This document shows positions 1 to 9,827 of a DNA stretch of 34,557 nt, piece by piece. Numbering within the stretch: position 1 is the stretch's first letter; every line of letters starts with the position of its first letter. The DNA comes from an uncultured Clostridia bacterium. Lineage in GTDB: Bacteria > Bacillota > Clostridia > UBA1381. Below the pieces are notes generated by a model. It saw only the letters and a list, made by a program, of their open reading frames with translations. It was not told where the DNA came from and searched no databases. The stretch lies in the NCBI GenBank assembly GCA_934487205.1, contig CAKSRS010000024.1:1-34557 (forward strand). The letters are read 5' to 3'. The translations under genes and the position numbers were made by a program.

Positions 1-2514
1 CGCGACAACACAATTACAAATAATTTATTTATTGATTGTTCTTTCGAAAAATTTGATACCAGAGTAAAACTCGGGGAGTGGCTGCGCAAATACAAAAACT
101 GGGCGCCGGATATTGTCAGTGAACCGGGATATGATGAGTCTGAATGGATACAGACATATCCGTTCTGGAAAGGACTTCTTGAAGACAGTGCAAAGGAAAA
201 AGCATATCTGGATACGGCAGTTACCGATGCTGACGGAAACATCACATATGATGAAAGTAAGTATTTTGATGCCGGCTCGCCATGGAATTCGGTAATAAAA
301 AATAATCTTACAATTGCACAAAAGAAAACTTTTGGTATGAATCCGGTAGATTTGTGGTGGAATCCTCAACAAGATGATTATAATCTGACGTATGAGGATA
401 ATTTGTCGGTAATGGTTAATATGTATCAAAAGGCGACGCTTAGTGATAAAATAACACATAGCGGCAGCGGTGCAATGAGATATGAAATTATCGAAAACTC
501 AAATACTTCTGTGAAAAAACTAATAGGGGAAAATGCAAAACCGGGTGAACTTTATAAGATAAGCGCATGGATTTATGCTGAAAAAGTAAAAAATGCAGCA
601 AAGGTGCAGATTTCTGTAGATAAGAACCCCGGCAGCGAAACGAATGTTACGGCGTTTCCGTATAACATTGAAGGTAGCGGTGAAATTAATTTGCCGGAGG
701 GAAGATGGACGCAGGTGTATTGCTATTGGGTATCAAACAGCAATGACAATTCCGCTGTTATATCTTTCCCGGAATGTTCTGCAGGTGATATATTTTATAT
801 TGATGATGTTACGGCAAAAAGAGTTTTGTACTCCGAACAGACACTTCCGTCACCGAATTTAAATGATATATATTCGGAATCAGAAAGCAAATATGCACCG
901 ATAACGCTTGATTTGTCGGAAACAAAAACCGTATTAAAAATAGGTGACTGTACACCTATAGAGGCATACACAATCCGGAAAACTCAAAACATTGCTGAAA
1001 TACAGCATAAAGATGATGCGGCACTGAAAGCCGAAAAAGCTGAAATTATGTCGGCAGTGTCGGATAACAATGATGTGATTTCGGTAAACAACGGAAATAT
1101 AACGGCAATCAGCAGCGGACGAGCAAAACTCACGGTTACCGACACGGACGGTAACACAGCAAGTATGTATATAATCTGCATGGCAGAAGACGAGGGCAAA
1201 TATTGCTTTGACGGCGGCGACCGATATGTAACGGACGGAGATCCCGTTTATGACGGCGAAACATTGAGACCGTATTCAGCCGTAACAAGCGAGACGGGTA
1301 TTGAAACAAAAGATGGAATGGTGCTTGGATTTAAATATTATGACTCAGGGCTTTCAAAGAAAGACTCGTCAGGTTCGGTGAGATTCGGATTTAAGTTTGG
1401 AAATGCCGAAAAAACAATGTTGATTGAAGATAATTCAATTCCCGGATGGGCAGAGATATTTGCAAGCGGCAACCGTTGGAAGAGAAGTGCCGGTTGGCAT
1501 CAGTTGTTATGTGTACTCAGTGATAACGGAAACGGAGATCTTAAATCTGAATGGTATCATGATGGTACACTTGTTTACAGCGAAAATGGCGGGATTGAAC
1601 AGAATGTGCCTGTTTACATCTATTCACGTGCAAATAAATCCGCTTTGCCGCTTTATGTAAAAGACATGTTTGTTGTATCGGAAGGTGTAGAAACCGGCGA
1701 AATAAGTACAGCAAAAAGTTTTACGATTGATGATTTCGAAACCGACAGCATTTCATGGACAACAAGCAAAGTTGATTTGCTCGATTCAATTTACGAAGGA
1801 AACCGAGGTATGGCAACGGACGATGTATTCTCTTGGTTTGAAAATCTTGATAAGAGAGATTTAAGAATGAAGGAAAATTCATCATTATTTACTGTCATGC
1901 CGGAATTTGAAAAGATCGATTTTGCAAAAATGGGAAACACCGGTACAATAAATCTGCACGAACAGGATATACCGATAATAAGACTTGCAAATAAAAATAC
2001 TGACGGTACGGTCACATTTATATGGGGTAATGTGTCCGGCGCAAGTTCATACAGAATTATAATTTCGAAAAATTCGGATATGAGTGAAACGATTTACAAA
2101 AACACATTAGATACTAATACAGATACGGTACGTTTACCCGGCCCGGGTGATTATTATTATACAATTACCGCAATAAATCTGTCAAAACAATATGGCTGCG
2201 AAACTGTTAGTGATACATATCAACTCAGTATTGAGAGCGACGTAAGTTTTAATCATGCTGAAACGGTACAAAGTGACGGAAAAAGAATGGTAAGTTTTAT
2301 ATTTGACTGTTCAGTTTCACCTATCGGCAAAGCAATGCTTGCCGAAAAGGACAGCGACGGAAAACTGATTAATATTGTTGTTTCAGAAATCCCAAGTGCT
2401 GTTGACGGGCAAATAACAATAAGCGGTGAATGTAATGACGGCAATATCCTCGAATGTTATTTATGGAATGGGATTGACAGTATGAAACCGTTTTGCGAAA
2501 AAATAAACAATTGA
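1..2514 (+). CDS. Right-handed beta-helix surface protein with inserted CBM/Ig/LamG-like modules (5' partial)
   Basis: The reading frame is open from the first base to the TGA at 2512-2514, so the true start lies upstream; 837 codons are visible. Codons 3-13 (NTITNNLFIDC) look like a beta-helix coil of the pectin-lyase fold. Codons about 130-285 form a jelly-roll carbohydrate-binding-like module ending in FYIDDV. Codons about 298-395 are a bacterial Ig-like (Big_2) domain (ISSGRAKLTV). Codons about 400-570 are a LamG-like sandwich (GWHQLLCVL). The motif at about 617-645 (DLRMKENSS, FEKIDFAKMG) is what usually closes beta-helix proteins of this type, so the modules seem inserted before the last strand. 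A fibronectin-III-like domain follows (FIWGNVSGASSY, about 673-740). No SLH domain or cell-wall anchor is seen at the C-terminus. It is probably a secreted polysaccharide lyase or hydrolase; the activity cannot be named because the catalytic coils are outside the window. Confidence 0.8.
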   Translation, partial: RDNTITNNLFIDCSFEKFDTRVKLGEWLRKYKNWAPDIVSEPGYDESEWIQTYPFWKGLLEDSAKEKAYLDTAVTDADGNITYDESKYFDAGSPWNSVIKNNLTIAQKKTFGMNPVDLWWNPQQDDYNLTYEDNLSVMVNMYQKATLSDKITHSGSGAMRYEIIENSNTSVKKLIGENAKPGELYKISAWIYAEKVKNAAKVQISVDKNPGSETNVTAFPYNIEGSGEINLPEGRWTQVYCYWVSNSNDNSAVISFPECSAGDIFYIDDVTAKRVLYSEQTLPSPNLNDIYSESESKYAPITLDLSETKTVLKIGDCTPIEAYTIRKTQNIAEIQHKDDAALKAEKAEIMSAVSDNNDVISVNNGNITAISSGRAKLTVTDTDGNTASMYIICMAEDEGKYCFDGGDRYVTDGDPVYDGETLRPYSAVTSETGIETKDGMVLGFKYYDSGLSKKDSSGSVRFGFKFGNAEKTMLIEDNSIPGWAEIFASGNRWKRSAGWHQLLCVLSDNGNGDLKSEWYHDGTLVYSENGGIEQNVPVYIYSRANKSALPLYVKDMFVVSEGVETGEISTAKSFTIDDFETDSISWTTSKVDLLDSIYEGNRGMATDDVFSWFENLDKRDLRMKENSSLFTVMPEFEKIDFAKMGNTGTINLHEQDIPIIRLANKNTDGTVTFIWGNVSGASSYRIIISKNSDMSETIYKNTLDTNTDTVRLPGPGDYYYTITAINLSKQYGCETVSDTYQLSIESDVSFNHAETVQSDGKRMVSFIFDCSVSPIGKAMLAEKDSDGKLINIVVSEIPSAVDGQITISGECNDGNILECYLWNGIDSMKPFCEKINN

Positions 2515-2520
2515 TTTATA

Positions 2521-2541
2521 GAGTCTGCTGTAAGCAGACTC
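2521..2541 (+). terminator. Perfect 9-bp intercistronic hairpin, no U-tract
   Basis: gagtctgct (2521-2529) pairs perfectly with agcagactc (2533-2541) around a 3-nt loop, 6 bases after the stop codon of the beta-helix gene. The bases that follow are not a T run, so efficient intrinsic termination is unlikely. An mRNA-stabilising or processing stem, or a weak terminator that lets part of the transcripts continue into the SLH gene, fits better. Confidence 0.55.
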
Positions 2542-2569
2542 TGACCCCCGAGACAGGAAGGAGTTTTTT

Positions 2570-5500
2570 ATGAAAAAAGTTATATCTTTAGTAATTTTAT
2601 GCTCTATGATATTGCAAAGCGTAGGCAACACTTTTGCTGCAGGTGAATTTGCTGACGAAGATGCTGTGAATTACACGGAAGAAATTACATCATCAGACAA
2701 CGCAATTGATTCGGATAAAGAAGTTGATTCAGATAACGGCAAAATATCGGAAGAAATTGAAATGACGGAAGATGCATCTGCTACGTATGACGAAGTAGAT
2801 GAAACAAACCCGGATAAAACGGCGGAGGCAGAAGGTGCAGCGAACTCTTCACTGCCGGAAGACCCGCAATCGACAATAAAGCCGCAGGAAGAAATACCGT
2901 CTGCCGAGCCTGAAATGCATTGTGACGAAAACGCCGGGACAGCTGTTTTTGATATGCCTGCAGTTAATTTGGCAGCGGGCAGCGGAAATTATGAATTTAA
3001 TAACGCGGCAGAAGTAAGTGACTGGACAAGTGTATATGCAAAGATAAGTTGGGACGGTTCAAAAGATGCAAATGAAAACGGCGGCGGAAGTGTAAAGTTT
3101 GAATATGACCTCAAGTCCGGTGCGTCGGGCGATAACATAAAAATGACAATTCCTGCTCAAAAATTTTATGATAACCTATCAGATGGCGAATGTTATACGG
3201 TGCAATTCAAAATTTTAGGTGAGAGAGTAAAAAGCGGCGCCGATGTATATTTGAATGTAACCACAACTGACCAGTATAAGAATGTATATTACCCTATAGC
3301 ATCTGCTATGTCAGATAGAGTGAAGATAGAAAAAGATGTATGGAAAACAATTACACTCGATTATATACATAACCCGACAACGGGAAATTTTGAGATAGTT
3401 TTGCCAAGCGGGCTTTCAAAACAGAATGATGATGTAAATTATGATATTTACTACATTGATGATGTTAAAATTATAAAAAATGATACAATAGCCCCATATG
3501 CAGAGAAGGCAAAATGGTATGATGCGTACAAAGGAAACAGTAATCTTCTTGTTGATGCGGCAGAAATTGATATATCGGAAACCTCATCAATTATGCAGGC
3601 AGGCGACAAGCAAAATATAGTTTTATATGAAGTAAGCGGCTCTGCAGGACAAACAGCAGCAGATATAGTACGAACAAAATCGGAACCGGACGGATACAAG
3701 TTTACATCGGCATATCCGGAAATTGCCGAGATAGATGCAAACGGTATTATAACAGCAAAAAGTGGTGGTTACACAGTGATAACCGCTGCAACGGGTTCGG
3801 GCGCAAATGAGAAAACCGCGCAACTGTTACTTACCGTTGTAGATGATGTTAACAAAAAATCCAACTATATTGTTGAAACGCCCAATAATTACATGGGACG
3901 GGTTGAAGATTTTACAGGCATGAGAGATTATGTATATATGACTTTCTGCGGCAGGACAAGCGATGAAAATTCTTATCCTGCAGTATCCATGAACGTTACA
4001 ACGCCGCATGTTGCATCTTTCATGTTATATGATACCGGGACGAACGATATCGAGATGGATATACAGTACGGTAAATTATCAAACAGACTGTTTGAGGGCG
4101 GCGGCAGTAATCAATACTACAATACAGGTTACAGATGGCTGCAAGTGCCGGGCGTTGACTCCTGGGTATCTGGAAAAAGAAAAGCCGGATGGCACCAGGT
4201 AAGTATAGTTATAGATTATCCGACGGAGCACAGCGTTGCTGACGGATATATGTCAAAGACAATATTCATCGACGGAAGAAGAATTGGTTCCGGCGATTTT
4301 GATTGCACAGCCTATTCGGGTAATCTGTCATTCTGGTTCAGAAAAAATCAACTGGTAAAAGAAGCATATGTAGTCAGATGCGGAACGGATTTTAATATAA
4401 AAAACATGACACCGAATTTAAATTCCGGTAAATTGTCTGATGTAAATTCATGTTTCACCTTTGAATTTACAAATAATATAAATCCGAAAACGGTGGAAGG
4501 GAACATATTGCTTAGTGATGAGATACAAAATATAAATTTTGACTATGAAACAGCTGCCAACAAATTGATTATTACGCCGGAATATCCGTTTGATACCGAA
4601 CGTACATATTCGCTCACTCTGAAAAAGGAAATGGCAGCCCTGGCTAAGGGCGCAAGCGTGCCCGGTACACTTGATACGGAGAGAAAGTTTGTTTTTTCTA
4701 CAAATGAATATCCTATATCTTACAATGTAGATACGATTCGCTTAAACAAAATGAGAATAACATTTTTGAACAATTCAAATGAGTCAAAGGAAGTGTATTA
4801 TGTTATATCCGCTTATAAGAATAAAGCGGCGAGTGTAAATGTGTATGAAGGAAGTTTAGCGGCAGGCGGCACAAGTACAATTACTGCAACGCTCAATGTT
4901 GATAAGATTTCAAATTGTGATGGTTATGACATTTGTGTGTTTGAAAGGGAAAACGGCAAGTCGGGTGCTGTTTTAAATTCTGTTTCGAATAACAGCTTTG
5001 CCGGAATTACGGAATCTACGGATATTGTGCCAAAAGATGTAACCAATATACTTGCAGGATATGATCCGGAAAAGCAGCTTGTTGAAATAACCGGACAAAG
5101 CAAAACGAAACGGGCGGAACTACCTGTGATATTGAAGATGTATAACAAAGATGCGGGTGAAAGTGCAGATGCGTACAGTCGGTTTGAGGTTATTCGTACG
5201 GGGAAAAACGGTGAAATAAATTATAAATTCGCAATGCCGGATAATTCTGAAAAAGGTTTATATAAAATTGTACTGTCAATGCCGTTTGAAACAGTTCCAT
5301 ACGAAAGAGAAATCAATTTTATGGACATAAACGATGCAAAAGCATATCTTGCTCAAATTGATTCGGCAGCAACGGCGGCAGAGGTGGCAGCAACAGATAT
5401 ATTCAATACGGATATTGACCCGTTGAGAATACTTGACGATAATTTTATAAACTTGCAAAACAAGGATTTTATTTATAATTCGATTTTGCAGAATAAGCCG

Positions 5501-6688
5501 TATGCAAGCAGAAATGATGGCGGCGTCAGTTATTTTAAAGCTGTTTATAATGCCGCTACCAAAATTGAATCTGCACTCGAGGGTACGGCGGCAAACTGTG
5601 TGAAGGAAATAAAAGAGAATCATTCGGACGGATACTGGGGTATTGCAGAGAACAATGCATATAAGGCTTTTACAGAAAATTTCAGCGAACAACAGCAAGG
5701 AAAAGTTATTGAAAAATTGAAAGGTGCCAAAGGTTTTAAAGATATTGGTGACATATTCAATACATCTGTGATAATAGAAGATGTTTTGTCTCAGTCATCA
5801 TACTCAACGGTATATGCTGCTGTTGCAAATTATAACGAAATACATAACATAGATTATTCAACATATAACGGATTAACTGATGGACAAAAACTTACTGCAG
5901 CGGAAAACTTTTATAAATCTGTCGGCTCGATTGAAACAATCGCACAGTTAAAAGAAACATTTGAAAAATGTGCATCTGATGCTGCAAAACAAGGTCAGGG
6001 AAATACCGGCGGAAATACCGGCGGTTCGAGTGGCGGTTCAGGTGGCGGCGGTGCCGGTGTCAGCATAAAAACGGGCGAGAACGCAGGAAAATTCCCGGAA
6101 TGGTATGTTGATGAATCGCAAGCGGCAAATGCAAAGATTTTTGATGATCTCGGCTCGGTAGAATGGGCGGAATACAGCATAAATAAGCTTTATAATCTTG
6201 GCGCTATATCAGGTAAGGCGGATAGGATTTTTGCACCGCAAGATGCTATTACACGTGAAGAATTGTGCCGCATTGTTACTCTTGCATTTAAGCTATCCGG
6301 AAAAGAAACTGCCGAACCAATGCCCTTTGATGATGTTGAACAGGGAAAATGGTATACGGATTTTGTTGAAATCTGTTATCAAAACGGAGTTATCAGCGGT
6401 ATTGACAATAATATGTTCGGAGTGGGAAGGACAGTTACCCGAGAAGAAATTTCTGCAATACTTGTAAGGGCGGCAGAAGCAGCAGGGAAAACGCTGGATT
6501 ATTATTTTACTATTTTCCCGTTTACAGATGCCGATCAAATTTCCGATTGGGCAAAAAACAGTGTATCAATTTTGCGTGAATGTTTGATAGTGAGCGGAAT
6601 GGAAGACGGCAGATTTGCCCCCAAAGAGAACGTTACAAGAGCACAAGCAGCAAAAATGATTGCGGGCTTGCTTGACTATAACTATTAA
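2570..6688 (+). CDS. SLH-anchored multi-module carbohydrate-binding surface protein
   Basis: The 1372-residue product starts at an ATG preceded by aggaaggag (2555-2563). Residues 1-24 are a signal peptide (hydrophobic run, then NTFAAG). An acidic low-complexity stretch fills about 25-125. A CBM-like jelly roll lies at about 140-294 (ends YYIDDVKI), a Big_2 Ig domain at about 325-423, a LamG-like module at about 430-607 (GWHQVSIVI) and a Big_5-type Ig domain at about 614-710. A mostly helical region follows, then a Gly/Ser linker at about 1144-1164. Three SLH repeats close the protein (about 1190-1243, 1251-1304 and 1318-1370; TREE, TREE and TRAQ motifs). SLH triplets normally bind pyruvylated secondary cell-wall polymers, so the protein is displayed on the envelope. 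No catalytic domain is recognised. It probably binds glycan or acts as a scaffold for the neighbouring beta-helix enzymes. Its CBM-Ig-LamG order matches the upstream gene. Confidence 0.88.
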   Translation: MKKVISLVILCSMILQSVGNTFAAGEFADEDAVNYTEEITSSDNAIDSDKEVDSDNGKISEEIEMTEDASATYDEVDETNPDKTAEAEGAANSSLPEDPQSTIKPQEEIPSAEPEMHCDENAGTAVFDMPAVNLAAGSGNYEFNNAAEVSDWTSVYAKISWDGSKDANENGGGSVKFEYDLKSGASGDNIKMTIPAQKFYDNLSDGECYTVQFKILGERVKSGADVYLNVTTTDQYKNVYYPIASAMSDRVKIEKDVWKTITLDYIHNPTTGNFEIVLPSGLSKQNDDVNYDIYYIDDVKIIKNDTIAPYAEKAKWYDAYKGNSNLLVDAAEIDISETSSIMQAGDKQNIVLYEVSGSAGQTAADIVRTKSEPDGYKFTSAYPEIAEIDANGIITAKSGGYTVITAATGSGANEKTAQLLLTVVDDVNKKSNYIVETPNNYMGRVEDFTGMRDYVYMTFCGRTSDENSYPAVSMNVTTPHVASFMLYDTGTNDIEMDIQYGKLSNRLFEGGGSNQYYNTGYRWLQVPGVDSWVSGKRKAGWHQVSIVIDYPTEHSVADGYMSKTIFIDGRRIGSGDFDCTAYSGNLSFWFRKNQLVKEAYVVRCGTDFNIKNMTPNLNSGKLSDVNSCFTFEFTNNINPKTVEGNILLSDEIQNINFDYETAANKLIITPEYPFDTERTYSLTLKKEMAALAKGASVPGTLDTERKFVFSTNEYPISYNVDTIRLNKMRITFLNNSNESKEVYYVISAYKNKAASVNVYEGSLAAGGTSTITATLNVDKISNCDGYDICVFERENGKSGAVLNSVSNNSFAGITESTDIVPKDVTNILAGYDPEKQLVEITGQSKTKRAELPVILKMYNKDAGESADAYSRFEVIRTGKNGEINYKFAMPDNSEKGLYKIVLSMPFETVPYEREINFMDINDAKAYLAQIDSAATAAEVAATDIFNTDIDPLRILDDNFINLQNKDFIYNSILQNKPYASRNDGGVSYFKAVYNAATKIESALEGTAANCVKEIKENHSDGYWGIAENNAYKAFTENFSEQQQGKVIEKLKGAKGFKDIGDIFNTSVIIEDVLSQSSYSTVYAAVANYNEIHNIDYSTYNGLTDGQKLTAAENFYKSVGSIETIAQLKETFEKCASDAAKQGQGNTGGNTGGSSGGSGGGGAGVSIKTGENAGKFPEWYVDESQAANAKIFDDLGSVEWAEYSINKLYNLGAISGKADRIFAPQDAITREELCRIVTLAFKLSGKETAEPMPFDDVEQGKWYTDFVEICYQNGVISGIDNNMFGVGRTVTREEISAILVRAAEAAGKTLDYYFTIFPFTDADQISDWAKNSVSILRECLIVSGMEDGRFAPKENVTRAQAAKMIAGLLDYNY

Positions 6689-6707
6689 GCAAAAAAGGAG
6701 GACATAT

Positions 6708-9700
6708 ATGATGATGAAAAAAATCACTGCCGCTGTAATTCTTTCAGCAATGATGGCGTCAGCAATTCCTGCATCGGCATATGACGAAGATGGTGCAATG
6801 CAATATCTTGAAAACTGTACACTCAGATATTCAAGTGTTCAGGAACTCGAAAATGACAGTGTAAATATTCTTACTGAATTAAAGGATAAATATGAATGTG
6901 AAACCGAAGAAGCAGAAGAATTGTATAATAATCTTGCTGAAAGAATAAAGTCAAAAGAAAAAGACGCAAATAAATCCGGTGATGCGGACAAAAATGAAAA
7001 CTTAAAGCCTAATGACAATAAAACAGATGAAAAAGCGTTAAAAAAGAAAACACCGTTTATGGCAGATGTATTAAGCCAGCTTTCGGTTTTTGACAAAGAA
7101 AGTTTTGATTTTTTCAAAAATGTAACAAGAGGAGATTTCGCAATCTACACCGCCAATCTTGTGAATTACGGTCAAGATTACTCAAAAGAAACCGGTTACT
7201 ATAATTTTAGTGATGTGACGGTTGATAACGAATGTTACAGCGCTGTTGCAAGCCTTATAAATAAAGGGGCGGTAACAGGTGTGGGTGAAGGAATATATGC
7301 TCCGAACGATGAAATAACATTGCATCAGGCTTGCAGCATTGTTATGCGGATTTTGGGTTATGACTCTATTGATAGTTCGCAGGAAAAAAACGAAAAATAT
7401 TATTATCAAAGAGCACTGGAAAATAATATAACCAAGGGTATAACCGCGAGCGGAAATGAGGTTATTTCAGGCGAGGACGCCGTGATATTGTTGTACAATC
7501 TGCTTGATTCAAAGTGCGTAAAAAGAATCGGTACAGATAAGTATACCGTAAGCGTGGGATTTATGGAAAGTTTTTTGGGGCTTGACGTAATCGAAGGTAT
7601 AGTAACTTCAAATTCCGTAACATCTCTTTATTCTGCACAAGGTGCAGTTGGTGAAGGAAACCTTAAAATTAATGAGATTTTGTATCGTTTCGGTGATTTG
7701 AAACCGGTGGCTGAACTTGATGCGATGCTTGGGAAAAAGGTCAAGGTTTATTACAGCATTGATGATAGTGATGTAGGCAAAGTTATAACAATTCTTGATG
7801 ATTACAATGAATATTTCAACATCACATCAAATGATATAGAAAGGTATGACGAAGCAGCAAACAGGTTGTATTATTCGGATAATGGAAGATTAAAATATCA
7901 AGAAATTCCGATGAGTGCAAAAGTGATTTTTAATGGTGAGGCTGTTGATTATACACACGATAAAAAGCTGATGTTTGAACCTGATGCGGGTGAAATTACA
8001 TTTATAAAAAATGACAGAGGTAATGAATGGAATGTGATTATAATTAATTCGTATGTGTATTATGAAAGCGCAGCAATTAACGCAAGTAAACCAACGCTTT
8101 ATGATAATATGCATATTCAACCGGATTTGGAATTGGATAAAAACGAAGTTGAAATAATTAAAGATGGTGAAACCGTTCCGGCAAGTGAACTTCCGGCTGG
8201 TGCAATAATTATGGCAGCAGCGTCACGCGTCGAATACAGAAACGGAATTATGTATCCCGATATAAAGAACTCAAAACATATCATTCTTGAAATTATCAGC
8301 AATGAAGTTACGGGAAAAGTAACGGGAACAGATGAAGAAACTGTAAAGATTGATGACACTGAATATACAATGTCAAAGTTTCTGACAAAACTCAGCAAAA
8401 CAGAACAGGATAATAAAAGCTTTAAAATTCCGCCCGTAGGCGCTGTTGTAACAGCGGAGCTTGACAAATACGGCATGGTTATTTGCTTTAATGTAGGTTC
8501 GTATTCCGACGGTGTGCAATACGGATATATTGTTAAGCTGATACATGATGAGGATAATGAAAAGTATACTGTAAAGCTGTTTACACAGGACGGACAGATG
8601 ATACGTGCGACACTTAAAGATAAAGTCAAAGTCCACAAAAAATGGGGTGACGGCGATTTGAGTGAAGATACATATTACGGAATGCAAATTAAGGCTGAAA
8701 AACTTGCTGTTATAGATTCCGGCACACTTAATCCCCAAATTGTGAAATTTGCGTATAGTGACACAAATGAAATCGGCGAAATCTATCTGGCAGATTCAAC
8801 ATATACAAAGACCACGGCTGCGGAAGTCGGGAAAAAATTAGATTTCTATGTCGGCGACAAAGACATCTTTGAAAAAGATTTCTCAAATGTAAACGGGCAA
8901 AGCCTAAATTATTATGATTTGATTTATTGGTATCGTGTCAACGAAGGAAATAATAATGGTACATATTTTGTTATTCCTACGGATACAGCAGCGGGCGACG
9001 ATGAATATAAGGCATATAAAACCACTATTACAGCTCTGCCAAACGGAAAATGGAGCGATATGGAATTCTATGATGTCAGTGAAACAGGAAATGTCGGTCT
9101 TGTTGTACGGTATGTAACGCAAGGCGGAAAGACGGGTAAAGTTGAAAATGCCACAACTGCTGTAGTTGCAAAAAAGCCCGTAGCTGTGTATGATACTCAA
9201 AAAGATGAAGTTTCATACAGTATAAACCTCTATGCTAATAAAAAAATAAGCAGAATATGGACTCAAGGTGAGTTTCAGGATTACACATTTGTTAATCCTG
9301 ATATGGTAAGTTACACCATAAGCTCAGAAGGATATGAAAACCTTTCCAATGTGCCGATAACGTCGTTGAAACCCGGTGATTTATTGAGAATATCTCTTGA
9401 TTCGGAAACCGGAAAAATCAGTGGTTTTTGTGTGCTTGCACGCAATCCGGGAATAATAGACCCGGATACCGGCAAACCGGAGCTTGCTTGTCTGTATCCG
9501 ACAATTTCAGTTTCGGATACAACTATCACAAATGACACCGGAAGTTCGCTTTGGCAGTATGCGCATGTAACGAAGGGATTTGTTGAAAAATGCGTGGGAG
9601 AGTCTACTTTTTACGTGAATGACGGAAGTCAGTATTTCAGAAAACTGACCATAGGCGATAACACTTACTCGCGTGATAAAGTTGTGATATATGATAAAAG

Positions 9701-9809
9701 CGTGAGCAAGAATCCTGTATCGGAGGCAACACCGTCGGACGTACGAAAGGGAGATTACGTTATTTCAGCATTTGATGAAACTTTAATAATTGTAAGAAAT
9801 TACAAATAA
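6708..9809 (+). CDS. S-layer-like protein with N-terminal SLH domains
   Basis: I chose ATG 6708 because aaaggagg lies 6 bases upstream and the frame then opens with MMMKKITAAVILSAM, a proper signal peptide cleaved near ASA-YDED. An in-frame ATG at 6660 would overlap the previous gene and bury the signal. The product is 1033 residues. A charged Lys/Asp/Glu-rich region (about 45-105) precedes degenerate SLH motifs at about 120-280 (VTRGDFA; a fuller repeat around NFSDV...GAVTGVGEGIYAP; then AVILLYNLLD). The remaining roughly 750 residues look like repeated beta-rich domains without an active-site signature I know. SLH domains at the N-terminus with a long beta-rich body are typical of S-layer or envelope structural proteins. 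It sits 19 bases after the SLH gene and 18 bases before the beta-helix gene, so it is likely co-transcribed with both. Confidence 0.82.
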   Translation: MMMKKITAAVILSAMMASAIPASAYDEDGAMQYLENCTLRYSSVQELENDSVNILTELKDKYECETEEAEELYNNLAERIKSKEKDANKSGDADKNENLKPNDNKTDEKALKKKTPFMADVLSQLSVFDKESFDFFKNVTRGDFAIYTANLVNYGQDYSKETGYYNFSDVTVDNECYSAVASLINKGAVTGVGEGIYAPNDEITLHQACSIVMRILGYDSIDSSQEKNEKYYYQRALENNITKGITASGNEVISGEDAVILLYNLLDSKCVKRIGTDKYTVSVGFMESFLGLDVIEGIVTSNSVTSLYSAQGAVGEGNLKINEILYRFGDLKPVAELDAMLGKKVKVYYSIDDSDVGKVITILDDYNEYFNITSNDIERYDEAANRLYYSDNGRLKYQEIPMSAKVIFNGEAVDYTHDKKLMFEPDAGEITFIKNDRGNEWNVIIINSYVYYESAAINASKPTLYDNMHIQPDLELDKNEVEIIKDGETVPASELPAGAIIMAAASRVEYRNGIMYPDIKNSKHIILEIISNEVTGKVTGTDEETVKIDDTEYTMSKFLTKLSKTEQDNKSFKIPPVGAVVTAELDKYGMVICFNVGSYSDGVQYGYIVKLIHDEDNEKYTVKLFTQDGQMIRATLKDKVKVHKKWGDGDLSEDTYYGMQIKAEKLAVIDSGTLNPQIVKFAYSDTNEIGEIYLADSTYTKTTAAEVGKKLDFYVGDKDIFEKDFSNVNGQSLNYYDLIYWYRVNEGNNNGTYFVIPTDTAAGDDEYKAYKTTITALPNGKWSDMEFYDVSETGNVGLVVRYVTQGGKTGKVENATTAVVAKKPVAVYDTQKDEVSYSINLYANKKISRIWTQGEFQDYTFVNPDMVSYTISSEGYENLSNVPITSLKPGDLLRISLDSETGKISGFCVLARNPGIIDPDTGKPELACLYPTISVSDTTITNDTGSSLWQYAHVTKGFVEKCVGESTFYVNDGSQYFRKLTIGDNTYSRDKVVIYDKSVSKNPVSEATPSDVRKGDYVISAFDETLIIVRNYK

Positions 9810-9827
9810 ACAGATTGGAGGACGGTT

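Noticed and set aside
5276..5698. 140-codon - strand frame inside the SLH gene
   Set aside because: It is Cys/Ile/Tyr-rich shadow sequence opposite a well-supported gene, with no domain.
6000..6060. Short repeat of ggcggaaataccgg units
   Set aside because: It encodes the Gly/Ser/Asn linker before the SLH domains and needs no other explanation.
6660..6707. Upstream in-frame ATG for the S-layer-like gene
   Set aside because: It lies within the preceding coding sequence and would put 16 charged residues before the signal peptide; ATG 6708 has the RBS.
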